Source: CAIXSC01 sp046349915 (GTDB lineage Bacteria > Planctomycetota > Planctomycetia > Pirellulales > Pirellulaceae). From it: a DNA stretch of 64,000 nucleotides. The stretch's first letter is position 1, and each line of letters starts with the position of its first letter. This document shows positions 20,736-29,388 of this stretch, in pieces. The stretch is taken from contig JAXMBL010000004.1 of assembly GCA_046349915.1 (NCBI GenBank), forward strand, positions 1,364,001 through 1,428,000, in the 5' to 3' direction. The translations under genes and the position numbers were made by a program. A model generated the notes under the pieces. The model saw only the letters and a program-made list of their open reading frames with translations. It ran no database searches and was not told the origin of the DNA.

Positions 20736-21385
20736 GGTTCGGTGGACTCCGGTTTGACAAGCAGTCCATGCAGGACGATGTCGAGAATCGCGGTGCACTG
20801 ACGATCGGGCGATTGCCGATGGCCCGCGAAGAAATTAGTAAACATGGTTCCATACAACAGATCCGACAGTACGTCCGTGATCTGACGTACGGGCACCTTA
20901 CGGATTACTCGTTCACGAATTAACTGTCGAAACAGGTCCTGCCATGGACCGACATTCGCATTGCGATGAATGAAATAGGTGGGCGTTTGGCGGCTGCGAA
21001 AATGGGCCCGCTCTTGAATGAACAGTTCGACAACCTCGGGATGCTGCGCGAAGAACGCGAGATAGGCCTTGATGCCCGCTCGCACGCGTCCCAGTCCCGT
21101 GTCGGCTCGATCCGCCGCTTGATCCACATGCTCCTTCAATCGCCGCATCCCATGGTCGACGGCCGCTAGGAACAACTCTTCCTTGCGCGGAAAGTAGCGA
21201 TAGATCGTGCCCTTGCCGATTCCGAGGCGGTCGGCCAGCACCTGAATGTCGGTGCTCGCGTATCCCGTCTCGGCAAACATGCGAGTCGCAATGTCCAGGA
21301 TTTCCGCGCGTCGGCGAGCGGGCAACTCCAGATTCTTGGGACGTCCTGGAGACCGAGAAACGACCTTGGTGGTGCGTCGAGCCAT
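20732..21385 (-). CDS. TetR/AcrR-family transcriptional regulator
   Basis: A 217-residue protein with a basic N-terminus, a TetR helix-turn-helix at about residues 26-72 (ILDIATRMFAETGYAST, then GIGKGTIYRYFPRKEELF) and an all-helical ligand-binding domain. It is the first gene of the efflux operon and is translationally coupled to the adaptor gene, so it is expected to repress the operon and itself. A perfect 6-2-6 palindrome 71 bases upstream of its start is the likely operator. Confidence 0.93.
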   Translation of the reverse strand: MARRTTKVVSRSPGRPKNLELPARRRAEILDIATRMFAETGYASTDIQVLADRLGIGKGTIYRYFPRKEELFLAAVDHGMRRLKEHVDQAADRADTGLGRVRAGIKAYLAFFAQHPEVVELFIQERAHFRSRQTPTYFIHRNANVGPWQDLFRQLIRERVIRKVPVRQITDVLSDLLYGTMFTNFFAGHRQSPDRQCTAILDIVLHGLLVKPESTEP

Positions 21386-21455
21386 GACCCTACATGGGGG
21401 ATGTGCGCCGATTCGTTCGCGCTGAACCGACTCACGTGACCAAACTCATTATTTA

Positions 21456-21469
21456 ACGGACTCGTCCGT
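21456..21469. promoter_or_regulatory. Putative TetR operator in the divergent tetR / HD-gene promoter region
   Basis: ACGGAC-TC-GTCCGT is a perfect inverted repeat with a 2-base spacer. It sits in the region between the start of tetR (minus) and the HD-domain gene (plus), beside an AT-rich stretch (21448-21456) that reads TAAATAAT on the minus strand and could be a -10 element. TetR regulators commonly bind such palindromes over their own promoters. The regulator-site link is inferred. Confidence 0.45.
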
Positions 21470-21503
21470 CCGAAAATTATGGTTGGCCCGCGCGGGGGCG
21501 TCA

Positions 21504-22412
21504 ATGAGTTCCGAGATTTCGTCGGCTGCCGCAAACTCGTTCGAGTACAATGCCGCCACGATGAGGATTCAGGCGGCTGGGAGAGACGACGTGATTGAAG
21601 CGCGAGACATGGTGGGATTGCTGCGGCAACTAGTCGACGAATGTGAAGGAGGGATCTGGGATGCGGTTCGCTCGCGAATCGCCTCCAATCACTCCCGGTT
21701 CTCGCAACTCGCCGACTGGGTGGTGGGCGAGTATTCAGACCCGGCCAAGCGGCGTTGGTATGACCCGCTTCATATTGCGCATTCTACGCATTTTGCCTTA
21801 GATCTGATTGAGTCGGGCGAGGCGGACAGTTTGGTTCTGCCCGCGATCCTGCTGCATGACATGGGGTATTTCGCGATCCGGGACAAGGATGCGTGGAATC
21901 GGCCTGAAGTGCGAGTGACTCACATGCAAGAAGGGGCGGCGTTGGCCGCCGAGGTGTTGGCTGGCCAAGGGTTTACGCCCACGGAGTTGGGGCGAGTGGT
22001 GGGGATGGTGGCGACTCATGATAATCCGTATCTCGGTTATCCCCTGGCGGGGGCGGAGCGTCTGGCGCTACGCGATTGTGATCGAGTGTGGGTGATGCAT
22101 TTGGTTTCGTTCTATAAGGATTGGTCGAGCAAAAAGGGAGATGATCCGAACCGCAAGGCCAATAGGCTGTTGGCGTTGCGGCGAGTGCACTTCTATGGCG
22201 AAGAGGCACTCAATGAGCGGCAGGAATGGGGAATCGATGAGGCGGTTTGGGAGGAGGGTCGGGGGCGAGTGGAGCGGCCGGCACTGGTGGCGACCCGGAA
22301 TCGGGTGGCCCGTCTGTTTGAGCGTCGGCGAACAGAATTGGAAGATACGCGGCTTTGGCGAGATGGGGAGTCGTTTCTGGCCTATGCGCGTCAAGTCATG
22401 GCGACGGAGTGA
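21504..22412 (+). CDS. HD-domain metal-dependent phosphohydrolase-like protein
   Basis: The ATG at 21504 gives 302 residues; an ATG at 21561 is also possible and would remove a non-conserved N-terminus. The HD-superfamily ligands are visible: histidines in LHIAHSTHFALDLIE, the HD pair in AILLHDMGYF, a further THD, and an Asp in LRDCDRVWVM. These coordinate one or two metal ions in enzymes that hydrolyse phosphoesters or nucleotides. The substrate cannot be read from sequence. It is divergent from the efflux operon and ends before a UUCG-loop terminator. Confidence 0.7.
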   Translation: MSSEISSAAANSFEYNAATMRIQAAGRDDVIEARDMVGLLRQLVDECEGGIWDAVRSRIASNHSRFSQLADWVVGEYSDPAKRRWYDPLHIAHSTHFALDLIESGEADSLVLPAILLHDMGYFAIRDKDAWNRPEVRVTHMQEGAALAAEVLAGQGFTPTELGRVVGMVATHDNPYLGYPLAGAERLALRDCDRVWVMHLVSFYKDWSSKKGDDPNRKANRLLALRRVHFYGEEALNERQEWGIDEAVWEEGRGRVERPALVATRNRVARLFERRRTELEDTRLWRDGESFLAYARQVMATE

Positions 22413-22551
22413 CTTAGGGGGATTAGCGATGAGATCGTTGATTCCCTGTGAATTTGCCGAGCAAGCTCAATTTGCCCTTTCCGTAGAGTCGATTTCCGAT
22501 AAGATTAGCAGGCTGTATACAAGGATTGGGCAGTAATTTGCCTACAACAGG

Positions 22552-22569
22552 GCCGGTTCGCCGGCTTTT
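22552..22569 (+). terminator. Intrinsic terminator after the HD-domain gene
   Basis: GCCGG-TTCG-CCGGC stem with a stable tetraloop, followed by TTTT. It lies 140 bases after the HD-gene stop and 62 bases before fusA. The rest of this 219-base gap shows no gene. Confidence 0.65.
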
Positions 22570-22631
22570 GTCGTTGCTGGACTGCTTAAATCCGCCACGT
22601 TTCCTCGAACCGCTAGTGCTTAGGTGTGTCA

Positions 22632-24722
22632 ATGGACCTCGCCAAACTGCGCAACATCGGAATTTCCGCCCACATCGACTCGGGCAAGACGACCCTGAGC
22701 GAGCGAATCCTGTTTTACTCGGGCCGCATCCACAAGATGGAAGAGGTCAAGGGTGGCGGTGACGGCGCGACCATGGACTTCATGGAACTCGAGAAGGAAC
22801 GTGGTATTACGATCACCAGCGCCGCGACCAGCGTGGACTGGGATGGCTACGACATCAACTTGATCGATACTCCGGGCCACGTCGACTTTACGGTCGAAGT
22901 GGAACGCAGTCTCCGCGTGCTGGATGGCGCCGTGTTGGTGCTGTGCGCGGTCGGTGGCGTGCAGTCGCAGTCGATGACGGTCGACCGCCAGATGAAGCGT
23001 TATCACGTGCCGCGCTTGGCATTCATCAATAAGCTGGACCGTATCGGCGCGAATCCGAAGCGGGTTTGCCAGGAACTGCGAGACAAGTTGGGCGCGGATG
23101 CGATCCCGATGCAGATGCCGATTGGCGTGGGCGAGAAGCTGGAAGGGATCATCGACCTGATCACCATGAAGGCCGCTTACTTTGACGGTCGCGATGGCGA
23201 GCGGGTCCGCCTGGAACCGATCCCCGCCGACCTGCAAGCCGAAGCCGCACAGGCTCGTCACCAGATGCTCGAACAGCTGGCCATGTACAGCGATGCGCTG
23301 ATGGAAAAGCTGTTGGGCGAAGAGGAAATCTCGGAAGAGATGATTCACGACGTGCTGCGTCAAGCGGTTCTGCACCGCGACGCGACGCCGGTCTTCATGG
23401 GCTCGGCCTACAAGAACAAGGGTGTGCAGTTGTTGCTGGACGCTGTGGTTCGTTATCTCCCGTCGCCGCTGGACCGCAACATCAGCGCGAAGAAGTGGGA
23501 TGACCCGACCCAGACGTTCAAGCTGGAACCTGACCCGAAGAAGGAATTCATCGGGATGGCGTTCAAGATCGTGGACGACCCGTTCGGTCAGTTGACGTTC
23601 ATGCGCATTTACCAGGGGACGATTCGCAAGGGCGAAGCGTACGTCAATCAGCGTACGACTCGCACCGAACGTTTCAGCCGCATCGTGAAGATGCACGCCG
23701 ACAAGCGCGAGGAAATCGACTTCGCCGAAGCGGGCGACATCGTCGCGATCATGGGTATTGATGCGGCGAGCGGTGATACCTACGCTCAGACTCAGAAGTA
23801 CGGCACGCTGGAGAGCATGTTCATTCCGGAGCCGGTGATCAAGGTGGCGGTGACGCCGTCGAGCCGAGCCGATTCGGACAAGATGGCCAAGGCGTTGCAA
23901 CGCTTCCGCAAGGAAGATCCGACCTTCCGCGTCTTCAACGACGAAGAGACGGCCGAGATTCTGATCGCGGGCATGGGCGAGTTGCATTTGGAAATTTATG
24001 TCGAACGTATTCGCCGTGAATACAAGGTGGAACTCGAAGTCGGTGCGCCGAAGGTCAGCTACCGCGAAGCTCCCACGAAGATCGCCGAGTTCGACTACAA
24101 GCACAAGAAGCAGACGGGTGGTTCGGGTCAGTACGCCCATATCAAGGGACGCATTGAACCTCTGCCGGAAGACGCCCCCGAGGCTTTCGTGTTTGAAGAA
24201 GAAATCGTCGGTGGACGCATTCCCAAGAACTTCATCCCGTCGATCGAGAAGGGGTTGCGGGAGTCGATCATCAAGGGACCAGTTGCCGAATATCCTGTGG
24301 TGCAGACCAAGGTCGTGGTGATCGACGGTTCGTACCACGAAGTCGACAGCTCGGACCGCGCGTTCCAAACTTGCGCCCGCGACTGCTTCCGGATCATGTT
24401 CCCCGAAACGAAGCCGGCGCTGCTCGAGCCAGTGATGAAGCTGGAAATCGAGTTGCCCGAGAACTTCCAAGGAACCGTGGTGGGTGACTTGATTTCGCGA
24501 CGCGGTATGATCGTGAACACCGACATGCGAGACGGTATCACCAACATCATTGCGGAAGTGCCGCTGGCCGAAACCTTCGGTTATGCGACCGACTTGCGCA
24601 GCATGACGCAAGGGCAAGGCACCTTCACGATGGAGTTGTCCTGCTACCGTAAGGTGCCCGCCGTGATCCAAGAAGAGATCGTGGCCGAAAAGAAGAAGCA
24701 GCAGTTGGTGGGCTCGAAGTAG
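22632..24722 (+). CDS. fusA: Elongation factor G, spdEFG1/mitochondrial-EFG1-like
   Basis: The ATG at 22632 (MDLAKLRNIGIS) gives 696 residues, normal for EF-G; a GTG two codons upstream is less likely. GTPase motifs are intact: HIDSGKTT (residue 14 onward), RGITI, DTPGH, NKLD, followed by domains II-V with the usual C-terminal GRRG-like segment ISRRGMI. The G1 loop has Ser (HIDSGKTT) where canonical EF-G has Ala. HKMEEVKGGG, CAVGGVQSQSMTVDRQMKRY and LGSAYKNKGVQ-type blocks follow mitochondrial EFG1. That lineage is known in planctomycetes and spirochaetes as spdEFG1 and acts in translocation. It stands alone, without rpsL, rpsG or tuf, between terminators. Confidence 0.95.
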   Translation: MDLAKLRNIGISAHIDSGKTTLSERILFYSGRIHKMEEVKGGGDGATMDFMELEKERGITITSAATSVDWDGYDINLIDTPGHVDFTVEVERSLRVLDGAVLVLCAVGGVQSQSMTVDRQMKRYHVPRLAFINKLDRIGANPKRVCQELRDKLGADAIPMQMPIGVGEKLEGIIDLITMKAAYFDGRDGERVRLEPIPADLQAEAAQARHQMLEQLAMYSDALMEKLLGEEEISEEMIHDVLRQAVLHRDATPVFMGSAYKNKGVQLLLDAVVRYLPSPLDRNISAKKWDDPTQTFKLEPDPKKEFIGMAFKIVDDPFGQLTFMRIYQGTIRKGEAYVNQRTTRTERFSRIVKMHADKREEIDFAEAGDIVAIMGIDAASGDTYAQTQKYGTLESMFIPEPVIKVAVTPSSRADSDKMAKALQRFRKEDPTFRVFNDEETAEILIAGMGELHLEIYVERIRREYKVELEVGAPKVSYREAPTKIAEFDYKHKKQTGGSGQYAHIKGRIEPLPEDAPEAFVFEEEIVGGRIPKNFIPSIEKGLRESIIKGPVAEYPVVQTKVVVIDGSYHEVDSSDRAFQTCARDCFRIMFPETKPALLEPVMKLEIELPENFQGTVVGDLISRRGMIVNTDMRDGITNIIAEVPLAETFGYATDLRSMTQGQGTFTMELSCYRKVPAVIQEEIVAEKKKQQLVGSK

Positions 24723-24767
24723 TCGCCACCGAGACTTTCTCATCCAGGGATTCTTTCTGAGTAACTC

Positions 24768-24803
24768 GAGACCCGTTCGCCATGCGAACGGGTCTCTTTT
24801 TTT
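24768..24803 (+). terminator. Strong intrinsic terminator of fusA
   Basis: Perfect 13-bp stem (24768-24780 with 24784-24796), 3-base loop CAT, then seven T. It begins 46 bases after the fusA stop. Confidence 0.93.
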
Positions 24804-24838
24804 GTACCTAACGCTTTGGCAAATCAAGAACCCAAGTA

Positions 24839-24859
24839 CGACGGACTTCCAGTCCGTCG
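24839..24859. repeat. Dispersed palindromic repeat, single copy
   Basis: Same 21-base core (arms CGACGGAC / GTCCGTCG, loop TTCCA, preceded by GTA) as at 13531, 13563 and 35526. Confidence 0.85.
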
Positions 24860-24915
24860 ATTCTCATTCGGTCCTCCCGGGTTTGTTGTGAGTCGCTGTC
24901 CGGGAGATGCTAGGT

Positions 24916-25182
24916 GCGGCTGTCGCCGCAGGATTTTCAGAGGCATAACTCCGGTGTCCAAAAGGTGCGGAAAGAACAAGAGCCTCTGGCGGCATTGAAC
25001 CACCAGAGGCAGGATGCACCGTTTGGCGCACCTTCGACCGGAATATCCCTTGTCAGGTTGCGTCCCCGCAGAGCCGGAGTCCGTTTCTCCCGACACCACT
25101 AAGGTACCGACCGGCGGCGACGCAGGTAATAAACATTTGGACACCTGAGTGATGCCTGGGAAAATCCCGCGGCGATAGCCGC
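24916..25182. repeat. Inverted-repeat pair (47 bp arms) enclosing about 170 bp
   Basis: Bases 24916-24962 match the reverse complement of 25136-25182 at 41 of 47 positions. Between them is a separate hairpin with arms GCCTCTGG (24982-24989) and CCAGAGGC (25003-25010). No open frame in the interior looks coding. The layout resembles a non-autonomous mobile element or two oppositely placed copies of an intergenic repeat. With the palindrome at 24839 and the attcgtg repeat at 25233, the whole 651-base gap between fusA and the next gene (24723-25373) is repeat material and holds no recognisable gene. Confidence 0.7.
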
Positions 25183-25232
25183 GCCGACCAACATTTGGGC
25201 AACAAACCACACGAAACCCGGAAGAACCCCTC

Positions 25233-25259
25233 ATTCGTGTCATTCGCGCGATTCGTGGT
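25233..25259. repeat. Dispersed copy of the right arm of the 237-bp array unit
   Basis: This 27-base segment matches the right arm of the array unit at 43250-43276 at 26 of 27 positions, and the flanking bases to about 25282 also resemble the unit (a GGT-CCACC...CCGTGTC context). It shows that the array sequence is related to a repeat spread elsewhere in the genome. Confidence 0.8.
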
Positions 25260-25373
25260 CCACCATCCTCCGTGTCCCTGCTTGCCGGGAACCTTGCCCA
25301 AGACGCACAATGAGCGGTTTACTCAAGGCGTGCCACTTGTCGCTACGCGCGACAGAGACGAGAGGAGAGCGGT

Positions 25374-26282
25374 ATGGATCGGCGAACATTCGCGAAACGG
25401 GCGGCGGCTTCCGCAATCGCCATGGCTGGTGGGGCATTGGTCACGAGTAAGCCGGCGAATGCGCAACTGCCTCGTGCCGCGGCGACTTCCGATTTCAAGG
25501 TATCACGAGGACGCATTCGTCAGTCGGTCATGGGCTGGTGCTTCTCGCCCATGAAAGCCGCGACACTGGCCAAGCATTGCCGCGACATCGGCATCGTGGC
25601 GATCGAGGGGATTCCTCGCGACGCCTATAAGGCCTGCAAGGAACTGGGGTTGGAGATATCGCTGGTGAGCAGCCATGGGTTCGCCGAGGGGCCGTGCAAT
25701 CCCAAGTTTCGCGAGGTTACTCACAACAAGCTGATCGAAGCGATTGACGTCGCGGCCGATGTGGGCTGCAAGCGAGTGATCACTTTCACGGGGATGCGTT
25801 TTGAGGGGATGGACGAGCAGCAGGCTGCTCAGGACTGTATCGAGGCGTGGAAGAAAGTGTTGCCTCATGCCGAGCGGAAGGGGATCACTTTGTGTTTGGA
25901 ACATTTGAACTCGCGGGATAGCTCGCACCCGATGAAGGGACATCCCGGTTACTTTGGCGACGACGTTGACTTCTGCGTCGATCTGATCAAGCGAGTTGGC
26001 TCGCCGAATCTACGCCTCCTGTTCGACATCTATCACGTCTCGATCATGAACGGGGACTTGATTCGTCGTATCCGTCAGTACAAGGAGTACATTGGGCACT
26101 ACCACACGGCCGGCAATCCTGGACGTTGTGAGCTCGACGAAAATCAGGAAATCAATTACCCGGCCGTGATGCGAGCGATTCTGGAGACTGGCTACGACGG
26201 ATACGTGGCGCAGGAGTTCATTCCAACGTGGGATGACCACGTTGCCGCTCTCCGACACGCGGCACAAGTCTGTGATGTCTAA
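25374..26282 (+). CDS. Tat-exported sugar isomerase/epimerase-like TIM barrel (hydroxypyruvate isomerase family)
   Basis: A 302-residue protein preceded by AGGAGAG. It has a twin-arginine signal (RRTFAKR, then an alanine-rich segment ending ANA, about residue 30). The rest is the AP-endonuclease-2 type TIM barrel of the hydroxypyruvate isomerase group: GITLCLEHLN with the metal-binding Glu, LLFDIYHVSIMNGD (Asp and His ligands), GHYHTAGNPGR and a late Glu in GYVAQEFIP. Family members isomerise hydroxypyruvate or 2-oxo-tetronates, but export of such an enzyme is unusual outside planctomycetes, where many Tat-tagged paralogs exist. The substrate here is unknown. It starts a four-gene plus-strand run. 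Confidence 0.88.
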   Translation: MDRRTFAKRAAASAIAMAGGALVTSKPANAQLPRAAATSDFKVSRGRIRQSVMGWCFSPMKAATLAKHCRDIGIVAIEGIPRDAYKACKELGLEISLVSSHGFAEGPCNPKFREVTHNKLIEAIDVAADVGCKRVITFTGMRFEGMDEQQAAQDCIEAWKKVLPHAERKGITLCLEHLNSRDSSHPMKGHPGYFGDDVDFCVDLIKRVGSPNLRLLFDIYHVSIMNGDLIRRIRQYKEYIGHYHTAGNPGRCELDENQEINYPAVMRAILETGYDGYVAQEFIPTWDDHVAALRHAAQVCDV

Positions 26283-26299
26283 ACGGAAAGAGGATCACC

Positions 26300-28039
26300 A
26301 TGCGCGAATTCAAATCGCCTGGGAAGTCGTACGCGGCGATGCATGCGATTGGGCTTGTGATGACGCTAGTTGTCGCAGACGCGGCAGCGGCTGAGCCACC
26401 GCGAGAACCGCCTCGTGATCGCTGGGTTTATTTGCAGACGAATTTGCAGGTCGCGAACAACTTGCCGGGAATCGAGCAAATGCTCGCGCGAGCATCTCGG
26501 GCGGGCTACAACGGCGTGGTGCTGGCGGACTATAAGCTGAACATTCTGGATCGAGTTCCGGAGCACTACTTCAAGAATGCCGCAAAGTTCCGCGAGATCT
26601 GTCGTGAGACTCGCATGGAGATAATTCCCGCGGTTGCTGGCTTCGGTTATAGCTCGGGAATCCTGGCGCACGATCCAAACTTGGCCGAGGCATTGCCTGT
26701 CCGTGAAGCGCCGCTGGTTGTGAACTCCGGACGTGGCATCAGCACGACGCGAGAAACGAACCTGGCGCCTGGCGAATTCGAGCAACGACGCGGCCATGTG
26801 TTCAGCGGCTGGAATCTCCAAGACGAACCAGGGATGGGGACGTTTGCGGACGAGTCGATCCGACACGGCGGCGAGTCCTCGTTGCGCATCGAAAACCCGC
26901 CCGGCGTGCGCGGGAATCGTCGAGTGAACAAGTTGGTGACGGTCCGCCCTTGGGCTCAATATCACGCGTCGGTTTGGGTGCGGACGGAAGGGTTTGAGTC
27001 GGCGGGCGAAACTCGCATGTTCGCCATGGGGATGAATGGTCGAGTGCTTGCTCATTCCAACTTGGGTGTCAAACGCGATCAGGAATGGACGCAGCATCAC
27101 GTCATTTTCAACTCGCTGGAGAACTCGCAGGTACGCTTCTATCTCGGGGCGTGGGATTGTGGGGCGGGACGAGCGTGGTTGGATGATTGCCGATTAGTCG
27201 AGTGCCCGTTCGTCAATCTTGTCCGTCGCAACTCCTGCCCTCTCGTGGTGCGCGACGAGACAAAAACAACGGTGTACGCAGAGGGACGCGACTACGCAAA
27301 GCTCCAGGATACGCGGCTGGGAGTGACTCCATGGCCAGGCGAGTTCGACGTTTTCCACGAGCCGCCGACGCTGGAGATCTTGCCAGGTTCGCGAATCGCG
27401 GACGGTCAGAAGCTGCTTGTCGACTACTATCATGCCGTGACGATCTACGACCAGCAGGTCCCATGCTCGCTGAGCGATCCCAAGGTGTTTGAGATCGTCG
27501 AGGATCAAGTCACTCGCGTGGCTCGGTTATTCGAACCGAAGACGTACTTCTTGAGTCACGACGAGATTCGCGTGGCAAACTGGAGTCAAGCCGACCAAGC
27601 GTCGGGGAAGACGGCGGGGCAGCAATTGGCGAGTAATGTTCGTCGTTGCAGTGAGATTGTGCGCAAGGTGACGCCCGGTGCTCGACTGTGTGTCTGGAGC
27701 GACATGTTCGACCCGCACCATAATGCGGTGTCGAACTATTATCTTGTGAATGGCGACCTCCGCGGCTCTTGGGAAGGGCTTCCGGAGAACGTGACGATCG
27801 TGAATTGGAATTCGGGGCACGCGAACGAGAGTCTGGCGTTCTTCGCCAACCGGTCCCATCCGCAGATCCTGGCCGGGTATTATGACGGGCCTCCGGAACG
27901 CATCCGCGATTGGATGGCTACTGCTGGTCGTCATGGCGGGCCGATGGGCGTCATGTACACGACTTGGAAGTCGAACTACTCGCAGTTGGAGAAGTTCGCA
28001 GAAGCGGCCTGGGGTGGGAGCGCGGAATTGGCCCGGTAA
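26300..28039 (+). CDS. Secreted TIM-barrel-like protein with inserted carbohydrate-binding-like domain
   Basis: A 579-residue protein with a signal peptide (hydrophobic 14-28, ending ADAAAAE). After DRWVYLQTNLQV come barrel-like elements (GIEQMLARASRAGYNGVVLADYK, MEIIPAVAGFGY). Residues about 165-300 look like a jelly-roll binding insert (GESSLRIENPP, YHASVWVRTEG, VRFYLGAWDCGAGRAWLDDC). The barrel resumes with THFLSHDEIR-like YFLSHDEIRVANW, RLCVWSDMFDPHH and LAGYYDG. This resembles GH20-like or related glycoside hydrolases, and the HDE segment is reminiscent of acidic catalytic motifs, but no family could be named with certainty. It is 17 bases after the isomerase-like gene, suggesting co-transcription. 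Confidence 0.6.
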   Translation: MREFKSPGKSYAAMHAIGLVMTLVVADAAAAEPPREPPRDRWVYLQTNLQVANNLPGIEQMLARASRAGYNGVVLADYKLNILDRVPEHYFKNAAKFREICRETRMEIIPAVAGFGYSSGILAHDPNLAEALPVREAPLVVNSGRGISTTRETNLAPGEFEQRRGHVFSGWNLQDEPGMGTFADESIRHGGESSLRIENPPGVRGNRRVNKLVTVRPWAQYHASVWVRTEGFESAGETRMFAMGMNGRVLAHSNLGVKRDQEWTQHHVIFNSLENSQVRFYLGAWDCGAGRAWLDDCRLVECPFVNLVRRNSCPLVVRDETKTTVYAEGRDYAKLQDTRLGVTPWPGEFDVFHEPPTLEILPGSRIADGQKLLVDYYHAVTIYDQQVPCSLSDPKVFEIVEDQVTRVARLFEPKTYFLSHDEIRVANWSQADQASGKTAGQQLASNVRRCSEIVRKVTPGARLCVWSDMFDPHHNAVSNYYLVNGDLRGSWEGLPENVTIVNWNSGHANESLAFFANRSHPQILAGYYDGPPERIRDWMATAGRHGGPMGVMYTTWKSNYSQLEKFAEAAWGGSAELAR

Positions 28040-28065
28040 GCGCAAAAGGGAAGCGACCTACGAGA

Positions 28066-29388
28066 ATGGACACGAAGATGGGTGCATCAAGTTTGGCGGA
28101 CCCGCGTGCAGCGTGGCTGCATCCGCGAGATCTGTTGTTGCGAGCGATCGAGCGGATTTATCGGCTGCGGATGACGACGACATCGGGGGGGAATCTCTCG
28201 ATCCGCGAACCGCAAGGAGATATTTGGATCACGCCCGCGCGAGTCGACAAGGGATCGCTGCGACGCGAGGACATCGTGCGAGTGACCAAGGATGGTCGCA
28301 CCGAAGGTCCTCATCCGCCTTCGTCGGAGTTTCCCTTTCATAAAGCCATCTACGAGGCGCGTCCTGATCTGGGCGCGATCGTTCATGCTCATCCGGTGGC
28401 GCTGGTCGCTTGCAGCATTAGTCGCCAAGTGCCTGACACTCGGCTGTTCCATCAAGCGCATCATGTGTGCGGCGAGGTGGGATTCGCGCCGTACGCTTTG
28501 CCGGGCAGTGCTCAACTCGCTCGCAATATCGCCGACACGTTCGCCCAAGGATACGACTGTGTGGTCTTGGAGAACCATGGCGTCGTCGTGGGCGGCGTGG
28601 AACTCGGGCAAGCATTTCAGCGTTTCGAAACGCTGGAATTTACCGCCAAAACGATCATTAAAGCCTCGCATCTGGGGAGCGTACGCTATCTCGATGATTC
28701 GCGACTTGAATTGTCGCGTCGTCCCGTGCCGCGGCTCCCTGAGTTTCCGCACTCCAAGCCTACGACCGCGGAACTCGAACTTCGCCGTCAGTTGCGCGAT
28801 TTTGTGCGGCGAGGTTATCAGCAGCGGCTGTTCATCAGTTCGGAAGGAACCTTTTCCGCTCGCGTGGACGCCGACAGTTTTCTCATTACTCCGTATCGCA
28901 CGGATCGTCCGACGCTTGATGTCGACGACTTTGTGCTCGTACGCGGCGGCGCCGCCGAGGCGGGGAAGCAGGCGAGTCGCGCGGCTCGCATCCATCAAGA
29001 AGTGTATGCTCGTCATGCCGATGTGGCAGCCATCGTCAATGCGTATCCGGTCAATGCGACGGCTTTCAGCGTAACGGGCGCGCCGCTCGACACTCACACA
29101 ATTCCCGAGAGCTACATCTTGTTGCGCGACGTGTTGCGTATTCCTTTCGGCGATCAGTTTCAGGACGGCAAGTTGATCGCTGGTCAACTCTCGACTCGCC
29201 AACCCATTGCCTTGTTGGACAACGATAGCGCGATGGTCTGTGGAACAAGCGTGCTGGATGCGTTCGATCGACTCGAAGTGTTGGAGGCGACCGCCGAGGC
29301 GATCATCAATGCGCGAGCTTTGGGCGAGATCGCGCCGATGCCCGAGTCGGTGATTACCGAGTTACGAACAGCATTCAAACTCCCATGA
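28066..29388 (+). CDS. Tandem class II aldolase/adducin protein with degenerate second domain
   Basis: The ATG at 28066 (MDTKMGAS) lies just after the upstream gene; longer frames overlap that gene. The product has 440 residues in two class II aldolase domains. Domain 1 (about 15-220) is complete: SGGNLS substrate loop, the catalytic-type Glu in PSSEFPFH, zinc ligands in HAHP and a further His in LENHG. Domain 2 (about 235-440) keeps the fold pattern (SSEGTFS, RIHQEVYARH) but has NAYP in place of HAHP and LDNDSA in place of ENHG, so it cannot bind zinc in the usual way. Family members cleave sugar phosphates or decarboxylate 3-oxo-tetronate phosphates. Its stop overlaps the next start (ATGA, 29385-29388). 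Confidence 0.85.
   Translation: MDTKMGASSLADPRAAWLHPRDLLLRAIERIYRLRMTTTSGGNLSIREPQGDIWITPARVDKGSLRREDIVRVTKDGRTEGPHPPSSEFPFHKAIYEARPDLGAIVHAHPVALVACSISRQVPDTRLFHQAHHVCGEVGFAPYALPGSAQLARNIADTFAQGYDCVVLENHGVVVGGVELGQAFQRFETLEFTAKTIIKASHLGSVRYLDDSRLELSRRPVPRLPEFPHSKPTTAELELRRQLRDFVRRGYQQRLFISSEGTFSARVDADSFLITPYRTDRPTLDVDDFVLVRGGAAEAGKQASRAARIHQEVYARHADVAAIVNAYPVNATAFSVTGAPLDTHTIPESYILLRDVLRIPFGDQFQDGKLIAGQLSTRQPIALLDNDSAMVCGTSVLDAFDRLEVLEATAEAIINARALGEIAPMPESVITELRTAFKLP

Noticed and set aside
22629..24827. 732-codon open frame antisense to fusA
   Set aside because: It mirrors the whole EF-G gene, has Leu/Arg/His/Val-rich shadow composition and no recognisable domain. It results from strong codon bias on the sense strand.
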